From positions 1-6,586 of the forward strand of contig CAZQFX010000157.1 in assembly GCA_964592775.1 (NCBI GenBank): a DNA stretch of 6,586 bases, in the 5' to 3' direction. Below, piece after piece: positions 1 through 5,450 of the stretch; position 1 is the stretch's first letter; each line of letters begins with the position of its first letter. The notes beneath the pieces are model-generated. The model had not been told where the DNA came from, searched no databases, and saw only the letters and a program-made list of their open reading frames with translations. The position numbers and the translations under genes are program-made. The DNA is from SURF-21 sp964592775 (GTDB lineage Bacteria > Actinomycetota > Geothermincolia > Geothermincolales > RBG-13-55-18).

Positions 1-59
1 ACTCTGCGAGTACGTCGCAGGGAGCGCAACACAGCGGGCGGGGATGCAGCGGCGGCCTG

Positions 60-497
60 TTGCGAGCGTATTTACGGATCGGGGTACTAAGGAAACCGTT
101 GATGGGCGGGGAGCTCAAAGCGGCGGTCGAGAGGGTTGGAAACCTCCATGGGGAGGGGAAGCACTGGTTCAGTACCGCCGCGATAATCCTGCATGACGAT
201 ACCGAACTGCCCCCGGATATCGTCGAGAAAGCGGAAGTCAGGCGCTTCGGAGATCGTCTCAAGGTGCGGCTATGCTCGCGACAACATATGGTATGCCTCA
301 AGATGTGGGCGGCCATCAACAGGGGTGAACCAGATATCGGAGACCTTGTCGAGATGCAGATCTCCGACAAAGAGGCCAGGGCGGCGGCCGACTGGTGCCT
401 TGAACAGGACAGAGAGAGGCTGCGGGAGGTCGTGGCCGTGCTCGAGGAGATAGGACATGGAGAACTGGCAGGTCGGTTTGGAGAAGAGGTTTATTGA
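60..497 (+). CDS. Nucleotidyltransferase-like protein, C-terminal part (N-terminus missing or frameshifted)
   Basis: This looks like the C-terminal half of a nucleotidyltransferase-related protein of the AbiEii/DUF6036-like kind; I recognise the pattern but cannot run a search. The supporting stretch is the hydrophobic segment LKVRLCSRQHMVCLKMWAAI (about residues 67-86), then an acidic Asp-Ile-Gly-Asp-Leu (about 92-96). Such proteins usually have a 'Lys-x-x-Ala ... Asp-x-x-Asp-Leu' block there, followed by an Ala-rich helix ending in WCLEQD. The N-terminal Gly-Ser and Asp-x-Asp catalytic motifs are not visible in this frame. The frame is open to the window edge, so TTG at 60 is only the first possible start. 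ATG at 102, with AAGGA about 7 nt upstream, is another. The gene overlaps the next one by 41 nt, so the two are very likely co-transcribed and perhaps translationally coupled. The family call is moderate; activity is doubtful given the missing N-terminus. Confidence 0.55.
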   Translation: MRAYLRIGVLRKPLMGGELKAAVERVGNLHGEGKHWFSTAAIILHDDTELPPDIVEKAEVRRFGDRLKVRLCSRQHMVCLKMWAAINRGEPDIGDLVEMQISDKEARAAADWCLEQDRERLREVVAVLEEIGHGELAGRFGEEVY

Positions 498-1500
498 GAT
501 CCTCTGGAGCCAATGGGCTGCGGTGGGCGCGTATGTAGCCGTGGAGCCGTGCATAAAGTCGATCGTCGATCCCGAAGCGCTGCTGGTGGCGACCTGCTCG
601 TTCGGAAGGCAGGATGCAAGGATGTTCGATGAGGCGATGGATTGGACGGTCTCGAACCATGCGCTCTTGAAACCATGGCGTCTCAAGAGGATATCCCGTG
701 CCTTCGGTCCCGAAACGCAGAGGACGCTTGGGGCGGTATTGGAATTCGCGGCAGACGATACGGGCAAGGACATCTTCCCCGGGGTGATAAAGGAAGCGCG
801 TAAAGCACTAGCGGGGATGGATACGGAGGAGTTCTTCCGGCGCGAAAAGGGAAGCTTCGTCCATGGACGAAAGCAGCCCGACGAGCTGTTCCTGAAGTGG
901 CAACTATTGCGGGGAAGCCCCCGGATACGCCGTCATTCTGGAAAACCGGACCTGGCGAATCCCGCCAACCTGATGCTCCGACTCAGGGACTACTACGGAC
1001 CTGGAGCGCGCGCGGATGTGATGACCTACCTGCTTACGAACGAGGGTGGAAGTTCAAACGGCATTGCCACGAGGATCAAGTATCAACAGGGCAATGTCTA
1101 CGGCGTACTCGAAGACCTTGTGGGCGCGGGGATCGCATATAAGAAGGGTGGCCGCGGATATGCATATTACTGGATCGACCGGGAGAATGTTGCGACCTCA
1201 CTCGGACTCAGGAAAAGACGGCCTGCCTTTTTTGCCTGGGGCGATGTCTACCTCGCTTTTCATCTCGTTGTTTCGGACTGGCGAACACATCGGGCGGAGT
1301 ATATGAATGGCTTTCTCTCGGCCGAGAGGATGCGCGACCTCGCCGTGGAAGTGGTCCCCACGCTGAGAAAGGCGGGGGAGCCTCTCTCTCGCGTGCCCTT
1401 TCCCGACCCCGGGAAGTTGAAGGGCGCGCAGCACGAGGAAGTCCTGATGGATTTCATGGAACAGGCCACGGTCATTCTCGCGCGGCACACCATTGCATAA
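457..1500 (+). CDS. Winged-helix protein, partner of the upstream nucleotidyltransferase-like gene
   Basis: A 347-aa soluble protein with no signal peptide or membrane segment. ATG at 457 is preceded by GAGGAG at 444-449 with 7-nt spacing, so the overlap with the previous gene is credible. The N-terminal part (1-150) is helical, with an acidic motif DPEALLVAT (38-46) and MFDEAMDW (56-63). A Pro/Arg-rich linker follows (LLRGSPRIRR about 150-159, SGKPDL about 161-166). A winged-helix-like segment spans about 177-240: a helix around ARADVMTYLLTNEGGSS, a recognition-type region NGIATRIKYQQGNVYGVLEDLVGAGI, then a Gly/Lys/Tyr-rich beta wing (YKKGGRGYAYYWI). The C-terminal 100 residues are helical and unassigned. 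From the fold and the coupled gene I infer a DNA-binding autoregulator, possibly the antitoxin-like half of a pair; no enzymatic motif is seen. At least four rare-type ATA codons occur, and the region looks less GC-biased than the - strand genes, which would fit acquisition by transfer. Confidence 0.8.
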   Translation: MENWQVGLEKRFIEILWSQWAAVGAYVAVEPCIKSIVDPEALLVATCSFGRQDARMFDEAMDWTVSNHALLKPWRLKRISRAFGPETQRTLGAVLEFAADDTGKDIFPGVIKEARKALAGMDTEEFFRREKGSFVHGRKQPDELFLKWQLLRGSPRIRRHSGKPDLANPANLMLRLRDYYGPGARADVMTYLLTNEGGSSNGIATRIKYQQGNVYGVLEDLVGAGIAYKKGGRGYAYYWIDRENVATSLGLRKRRPAFFAWGDVYLAFHLVVSDWRTHRAEYMNGFLSAERMRDLAVEVVPTLRKAGEPLSRVPFPDPGKLKGAQHEEVLMDFMEQATVILARHTIA

Positions 1501-1540
1501 GCCCTCCTGCAACAAGTATTGGTGGCTACAGGGCTTCTGA

Positions 1541-1587
1541 GGTCAGGCCCGGAAGGGGGTCGTCCCGATCCCCTTCCGGGCCTGACC
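1541..1587. repeat. Long perfect inverted repeat (hairpin) between convergent genes
   Basis: GGTCAGGCCCGGAAGGGG at 1541-1558 is followed by its exact 18-nt reverse complement at 1570-1587. The 11-nt middle can extend the stem by about four more pairs, one of them G-T, leaving a 3-nt loop. It lies 40 nt after the winged-helix gene stop and about 200 nt beyond the flavoprotein stop on the other strand. Neither side has a T-tract, so it is not a standard intrinsic terminator. It may act as a bidirectional transcript end or RNA stabiliser, or be a palindromic repeat. The right flank reads CTGACCCC (1582-1589), the complement of the GGGGTCAG seen at the edges of the repeats near 3550 and 6541. Confidence 0.75.
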
Positions 1588-1656
1588 CCCGGAGGGAACG
1601 GACACTTCTTGCGGAAGAACCATGGATGAGGATGGATATCGGGCCGCGCCCCGTAT

Positions 1657-1691
1657 CCGCGCGCCAGAGCGACAGCGCTGTCTTCGCGCGG
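1657..1691. other. Smaller imperfect dyad in the convergent gap
   Basis: CCGCGCG at 1657-1663 pairs with CGCGCGG at 1685-1691. Inside lies the perfect 12-nt palindrome GACAGCGCTGTC (1671-1682), with an asymmetric bulge between the two stems (7 nt on the left, 2 nt on the right). It could be a structured transcript end for either convergent gene or a protein-binding palindrome. No T-run follows. The rest of 1501-1784 holds no ORF with a credible ribosome binding site. Confidence 0.35.
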
Positions 1692-1784
1692 CGGTGACGG
1701 TATAGACCCCTTCCAGGTTCATATTACGATCGTGCGGTTTCTGTCAAACCTCTCTAGGGGGGCCAGGGCACAGAGCCTCGGGCT

Positions 1785-3437
1785 TCAGGCATCCAGGGGT
1801 GGGCCTTCCTCCGTCCAGCGCAGGCGTTCGCGCATCTCCTCGAAACGCCCGACCTTCTCCGGGTCGACCCTGGAGGTGTCGAAGTCCTCCTCCGCGGTGT
1901 AAAGGCCGGCGTCCGCCGCCTCGCCGGGATCGAAGCCCTCCGATATCCTCTTCTGCCAGAGGTTGAAGTCGCCCGCCAGGGGGCTGAGCGCCTTGCGCAC
2001 CTCCGGAGTGAGCACCGAGAGCGGGGTCATGCAGTGCCCTATGGCCTCCAGGGTGGAGAGGAAGGCGATGGGCTTGAGGGCCTCCAGACTCTTCTCCTCG
2101 TGGACGCTGTACATGTGCACCACCTCGCAGTGGGCCCAGGTGTTGTTCTCGTAGGGTACGAAGTAGGGGTTCTCGCCGCCGTCGTCGAGGATGGCCCCGC
2201 TGTCCATGAACTCCTTCTTGACCCTGGCGATGGCATCTGCCCACGGCATCTGGGAGTCGAGGGCGTCGTTCTCGTCCAGGTTGGTGCAGAAGGTGCCGCC
2301 GAGGCGGAAGGCCGCCGGGATGAGGCTGGCGCGGATGAGGTTGAGCGGCAGCATGGGGGACACGGGCGAGGCCTGCATGTCCAGCATGATGCCGTTGTGG
2401 TCGAGGACAACCCGCTTGAGCACCGCCTCCTGATACTCCAGCTCATCCATGGAATCTCCCGCGAGGAGGATGGTGAAGGGATACCTGAGCACATCGTATA
2501 CGATACTCCTGACGTTCTTCGTCTTCATTATCTTGCGGTAGAGCTTGGGGGCCATGGCCATGGGGAAGGAGCCCATGGTGACGCGCAGGCACAGGTAGCC
2601 GATCTCCGCCTCGCCCAGGTCGTACATGGCGTCGGCGAAAGCCTTGGCCTCCAGGAAGACGCAGCCGTAGAAGCGCAGGTTGGCGGGCTGCTCCACCACG
2701 GAGTCGAATACCGTGCCCTCCGCCTTCATCGCCGGCGGCCCGGGCCAGTTGAAGAGCTTGAGGGCGCACTTGGTGAAGATCCCCAGGCCCCCGAAAGCCC
2801 CGGAGGCGCCGCGCATGATGCCGCGCAGGGAGGGGCCGGGGCCGTCGCCCGAGAACCATCCCTCCCCGCAGCCGGGAGTGCCCAGCCGCAGCAGCTCGCC
2901 CGTGGGAAGCACCCATTCCACGCCCAGCACGTTGCGGGGGCTGTAGCTCATGTAGATGCCGTCATGCCCCACGCCGTGCATGGAGGTGGCGCTGGCCAGG
3001 GGGGAGCACACCGGCCCTGCCCCGATGAGGTGGGTGTTGAGGCCGCGCTTCATGGCCTCCGCTTGCAGCTGCGCCCCGCTCACGTAGGGCTCCACCACCG
3101 CGATCATGTTCTTCTCGTCTATCTTCAGGATGCGGTCCATGCGGCGCAGGTCCACCTGGACCACGCCCGCACTAGTGGGCCCGGCGTGAACCCCCCAGCC
3201 GGTGCACAGGGCCTTGAACTTGAGGTTGTAACGGTTGCAGGCCTTCACCACCGCCTGCACCTCCGCGGTGGACGCGGGCAGCACTACCGCCTCCGGGCGC
3301 ACTGTCCACAGCTCCGGGTCTTCGTTGAGGAATGGCTGCCAGGCGTAGGCGTCGAGCACTGCCGGCTCGCGGGAGACGTTCTCCTCTCCCACCGCCTCCT
3401 CCAGAGCTCTGTAAGCATCATCCGCGATCACACGCAT
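1785..3437 (-). CDS. FAD-binding oxidoreductase (VAO/GlcD-type, PCMH domain)
   Basis: A 550-aa cytoplasmic flavoprotein. ATG at 3437 follows GAGGAG (3441-3446); a TTG directly upstream at 3440 would abut that site and is unlikely. The N-terminal FAD (PCMH-type) domain spans about 45-230. It starts with RPEAVVLPAS, then TGWGVHAGPTS and VVQVDLRRMDRIL, with the nucleotide-binding loop region around GAGPVCSPLASATSMHGVGHDG. It ends with LGVEWVLPTGELLRLG and GASGAFGGLGIFTKCALKL, all typical of the vanillyl-alcohol oxidase / glycolate oxidase GlcD / 4-cresol dehydrogenase superfamily. The C-terminal substrate domain (about 240-550) includes DGGENPYFVPYENNTWAHCEV and decides specificity, which I cannot assign: alcohols, 2-hydroxy acids and phenolics are all possible. 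No iron-sulfur (GlcF/HdrD-like) partner is next to it, so its electron acceptor is unknown. It appears to be a single-gene unit with its own promoter after a 373-nt gap. Confidence 0.9.
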   Translation of the reverse strand: MRVIADDAYRALEEAVGEENVSREPAVLDAYAWQPFLNEDPELWTVRPEAVVLPASTAEVQAVVKACNRYNLKFKALCTGWGVHAGPTSAGVVQVDLRRMDRILKIDEKNMIAVVEPYVSGAQLQAEAMKRGLNTHLIGAGPVCSPLASATSMHGVGHDGIYMSYSPRNVLGVEWVLPTGELLRLGTPGCGEGWFSGDGPGPSLRGIMRGASGAFGGLGIFTKCALKLFNWPGPPAMKAEGTVFDSVVEQPANLRFYGCVFLEAKAFADAMYDLGEAEIGYLCLRVTMGSFPMAMAPKLYRKIMKTKNVRSIVYDVLRYPFTILLAGDSMDELEYQEAVLKRVVLDHNGIMLDMQASPVSPMLPLNLIRASLIPAAFRLGGTFCTNLDENDALDSQMPWADAIARVKKEFMDSGAILDDGGENPYFVPYENNTWAHCEVVHMYSVHEEKSLEALKPIAFLSTLEAIGHCMTPLSVLTPEVRKALSPLAGDFNLWQKRISEGFDPGEAADAGLYTAEEDFDTSRVDPEKVGRFEEMRERLRWTEEGPPLDA

Positions 3438-3460
3438 CAACTCCTCGCTGTTCCTAACTT

Positions 3461-3487
3461 ACTATAACCGAAGTGACACGGTGTCGA
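3461..3487 (-). promoter_or_regulatory. Candidate promoter of the flavoprotein gene with an internal operator-like dyad
   Basis: On the - strand TATAGT (3466-3461, 5 of 6 to the -10 consensus) lies 15 nt after TCGACA (3487-3482, -35-like). Shifting the -10 to TAGTAA gives a 17-nt spacer but a poorer match. The perfect dyad GACAC-n-GTGTC (3475-3485) fills the spacer, where a bound repressor would block polymerase. A weaker dyad GAGAA/TTCTC (3486-3490, 3497-3501) lies just upstream. Which regulator binds is unknown. Confidence 0.4.
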
Positions 3488-3549
3488 GAATTAGTTTTCT
3501 CATGCTTTCACCCGATTGCATTCCGGCGTCGGCCTCAGGTAAAGAGAAA

Positions 3550-3756
3550 TGGGGTCAGTCATCCATGTCGCGCGGCCGCGACACTACCGAGGTAAAATGC
3601 AGGTCGCTGTTTTCAGGGCAGACCCCTGCCGATCCCGTTCCAGGGCTGTTCCGAAAATAGCCTTTGCGGCACCATATCTTGTTTCCCATTCATGGCGCGA
3701 AGCTGTTTTCATCCTTTGCTGGTGCCGCGACCTTGCGGCATGAGGGACCGACCCCA
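3550..3756. repeat. REP/BIME-like or MITE-like element with inverted hairpin ends
   Basis: The 3438-3810 gap is mostly this element. Its outer 35 nt on each side (3550-3584, and 3756-3722 read in reverse complement) match at 26 of 35 positions without gaps. Both start TGGGGTC-purine-GTC and then form a hairpin. The left stem is TGTCGCG/CGCGACA and the right stem TGCCGC/GCGGCA. At one stem position a T-A pair on the left is C-G on the right, a compensatory change. Inside, GCGGCACCA (3666-3674) pairs with TGGTGCCGC (3720-3728), and GCTGTTTTCA occurs twice (3606-3615, 3702-3711). It encodes no credible protein. Paired inverted palindromic units are typical of REP/BIME repeats mobilised by RAYT-type transposases; no transposase is in the window. 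Confidence 0.65.
3621..3648 (+). repeat. 28-nt dispersed repeat core, copy 1
   Basis: This 28-nt stretch, starting GACCCCTGCC and ending CCAGGGCTG, is identical to the reverse complement of 6547-6574. It contains CCCTG and CAGGG arms that can pair over a 12-nt loop. It sits in the middle of the BIME-like element. Confidence 0.85.
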
Positions 3757-3810
3757 AGTGGGATTTTCTACGGGGCACATAACCTGCGCTTGCGTGCAGA
3801 GCCCGGATGA

Positions 3811-4860
3811 TCAACTGAGCATGAGGTCGCGGGCCGCCTTCACCACCGCGTAGGCCTTCTCTACCGTGGCGGTGAGGTCGGGGTTCACCAGGCAGCAGGT
3901 GGCTGGGGTCAGCAAGGAGCACGCCGCTAGGACGTCCCTCTCCAGGCCTTCCTCCTCCAGCCTGTCCCACAGGACCCCCAGGCGCCCTGCCAGGCCGCCG
4001 GGTGTCTCGCCCTCGAGCAGGTTGGCATGGGTGGGCACGGCCCCCCAGGCGATGATTCCACCGCGGGCGATGAGCCGGGCGAGGCCGGAGCGGTAGCCGA
4101 TGAGGATGTCGCGGTTGTTGTAGGCGTCGAGGGATATGAGGTCCACTTCGGACCGCAGGAGGAAATCCCAGTCGGGGTTGCCGCAGAGGTGCACCCCTCG
4201 CGGCCCCTCCAGGAGGGAGAGGAAGAGGGCCAGGTCCGCGCGGGCGCTCTCCGAGGTATAGCCGGTGATGCCGGTGAAGAGGAATTCCAGCCCCGGCTCG
4301 TCCACCCACACGAAGGAACGCGGGTTGACGGCGCGCAGGTCCGCGAGATGGCGGTTGACCTTGCCGGCCACGTGGCGGATGGCTATCTCGCGGGCGTCGT
4401 CCCGGTAGATGATGGGTTTGTTATCGGGGTCCTTGACCATGAGGCATAAGGATATGGGCCCCATGAACTGGCCGCGCAGCGCGGGGAAGGAGGCGGAGGC
4501 GCGCGCGAGGAATCCGCCGTAGGTGGCGGACTCCTCCGGGGTTATGGCGAAATAGTCGCTGCCCGGCTCGAGCGCCAGGTATTCCTCCAGCCCTTCGTAG
4601 AAGATCTCCTCGTGGAAGAGTATCCTCAGGCCCTCGTAGTCCACCTCGGTCCCGGGCATGCCGGAGACCGTCTGCACGTAGGTATCCTCGGAATAGGACA
4701 GGTTGGGCAACTGCGGCCAGAAGGGGATATCCAGGGAGAAGGCGAGGTCGAGCGCCCTATCGGGGTCGCGGTGGGGGAGGATGCCCATGGCCGTGGTCAA
4801 CAACGGTTCTTCCAGCCCCAGGAGGTTATCACCCACCATCAGGATGAGCTCCCATCCCAT
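3811..4860 (-). CDS. MetE/UROD-like (cobalamin-independent methionine synthase-like) protein
   Basis: A 349-aa cytoplasmic protein with the look of the UROD/MetE TIM-barrel superfamily. Near the N-terminus it has LLTTAMGILPHRDPDRALDL (20-39), then IPFWPQLP (45-52). FAITPEES (104-111), RGQFMGPISL (129-138), VWVDEPG (184-190), GVHLCGNPDWDFLL (222-235), LISLDAYNNR (241-250) and IIAWGAVPT (269-277) follow, with LLTPATCCLVNP at 316-327. His224 and Cys226 form an HxC pair and Cys322/Cys323 lie near the end. Together they resemble the zinc ligands of MetE-type methyltransferases, so a zinc-dependent methyl transfer role is plausible, but substrate and methyl donor are unknown. It is not heme-pathway HemE by the motifs seen. 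ATG at 4860 lacks a Shine-Dalgarno site. ATG at 4839 has GGGAG 9 nt upstream and may be the true start (342 aa). It lies 79 nt after the glutaredoxin gene with no clear terminator between them. Confidence 0.8.
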   Translation of the reverse strand: MGWELILMVGDNLLGLEEPLLTTAMGILPHRDPDRALDLAFSLDIPFWPQLPNLSYSEDTYVQTVSGMPGTEVDYEGLRILFHEEIFYEGLEEYLALEPGSDYFAITPEESATYGGFLARASASFPALRGQFMGPISLCLMVKDPDNKPIIYRDDAREIAIRHVAGKVNRHLADLRAVNPRSFVWVDEPGLEFLFTGITGYTSESARADLALFLSLLEGPRGVHLCGNPDWDFLLRSEVDLISLDAYNNRDILIGYRSGLARLIARGGIIAWGAVPTHANLLEGETPGGLAGRLGVLWDRLEEEGLERDVLAACSLLTPATCCLVNPDLTATVEKAYAVVKAARDLMLS

Positions 4861-4939
4861 GGTGACGCGATATCGGGGCGAGAGGACGCGCGGCGTCCCC
4901 AGTGTGAAGGATGGGTCACGGCGGGGACAGCCCGGTCTC

Positions 4940-5209
4940 TCACTTGGCTTTATCCGCGGCTTCGGTCAGGACGCCGGCGTCGACCAGGGCCTTGCGGTAA
5001 GCCCCGCGGTCGAAGCCGGCGATGATCACGCTACCCAGCTCCAGTACGGGCACGCCCATCTGGCCGCTCCGCTCCACCATCTCCTGGGCGGCCCTCTCGT
5101 CCTCGGAGACATCCACCACGGTGAACGCGACCCCCTCCCCCTCGAGGAAATCCTTGGCCATGCGGCAGTAGGGGCAACTGGGGGTGGAATACAGCTTCAC
5201 CTCGGCCAT
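4940..5209 (-). CDS. YruB-family glutaredoxin-like protein
   Basis: An 89-aa thioredoxin-fold thiol-disulfide reductant acting in the cytoplasm. The active site CPYC is at residues 12-15 (YSTPSCPYC), the cis-proline segment is MGVPVLEL (51-58, Pro54), and the glutathione/thiol-side motif AGFDRG is at 64-69. VDVSEDERAAQEMVERSGQMGVPV is the typical middle of the YruB/NrdH-like glutaredoxins. Length is normal for the family, with a short charged C-terminal tail. ATG at 5209 follows a purine-rich AGAGGGGG about 8 nt away. It overlaps the end of a possible leader ORF. The likely role is reduction of a protein disulfide or electron supply to a reductase. The MetE-like gene downstream may be co-transcribed, but a functional link is inference only. 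Confidence 0.93.
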   Translation of the reverse strand: MAEVKLYSTPSCPYCRMAKDFLEGEGVAFTVVDVSEDERAAQEMVERSGQMGVPVLELGSVIIAGFDRGAYRKALVDAGVLTEAADKAK

Positions 5210-5283
5210 ATCTCGAGCCCCCTCTCACAAACGCTTGCCGGGCGCCCGGTGCCGGGCCTTTCTCGAGCCCCGAACGATGACAT
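5197..5283 (-). CDS. Possible 28-aa leader ORF overlapping the glutaredoxin start
   Basis: ATG at 5283 is preceded by the strongest ribosome binding site in the window, GGAGGAGG (5296-5289), with 5-nt spacing. The frame runs 28 codons (MSSFGARERPGTGR...) and stops at TGA 5199-5197, just past the glutaredoxin ATG at 5209. The overlap would allow translational coupling. The peptide is Arg/Gly/Pro-rich with a single Cys codon at position 19 and resembles no family I know. The mRNA here contains GC-rich self-pairing sequence (ACCGGGCGCCCGG region, 5238-5257). It could equally be an untranslated leader with a fortuitous start. Confidence 0.35.
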   Translation of the reverse strand: MSSFGARERPGTGRPASVCERGLEIWPR

Positions 5284-5366
5284 GAAGACCTCCTCCAAGC
5301 CTTGATGCTTGTTCTTGTCTCGTTGCGATTCTTCTCCGGCCCTCACCCGGGCCCGGGACAATTCCT

Positions 5367-5395
5367 ATGATATGCCCGCGGCCGCCGGATGCCAT
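5367..5395 (-). promoter_or_regulatory. Candidate promoter for the glutaredoxin transcript
   Basis: On the - strand ATGGCA (5395-5390, 4 of 6 to the -35 consensus) is followed after 17 nt by TATCAT (5372-5367, 5 of 6 to the -10 consensus). A TGATCA palindrome (5401-5406) lies just upstream of the -35. The 241-nt gap after the Crp-like gene also holds a CCCGGGCCCGGG palindrome (5346-5357). An 11-nt direct repeat TCTCGAGCCCC occurs at 5211-5221 and 5261-5271. Confidence 0.4.
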
Positions 5396-5450
5396 GACTT
5401 TGATCAGATGCGCGCCTGGAGGCGTGGCGTTCTCCTTCTTGCGGCGGGGC

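Noticed and set aside
1622..1705. 27-codon + strand frame starting ATG GAT GAG in the convergent gap
   Set aside because: No ribosome binding site at usable distance and it overlaps the dyad; no family resemblance.
2034..3467. Long + strand open frame (477 codons) opposite the flavoprotein gene
   Set aside because: Its translation is His/Val/Gly/Ala-rich antisense sequence typical of the complement of a GC-rich gene, while the - strand has clear FAD-domain motifs.
3549..3743. 64-codon + strand frame within the BIME-like element
   Set aside because: It lies wholly inside inverted-repeat sequence; the peptide DPCRSRSRA it shares with the frame at the window end simply reflects the shared 28-nt repeat.
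3584..4309. - strand open frame of 241 codons running from the MetE-like gene into the repeat
   Set aside because: It is out of frame with the MetE/UROD motifs, Arg/Pro/Gly-rich, and its tail is the repeat sequence read through.
3811..4860. Assignment as HemE uroporphyrinogen decarboxylase
   Set aside because: The HxC and C-terminal Cys pattern and the MetE-like motifs fit a zinc methyltransferase relative better than the heme enzyme.
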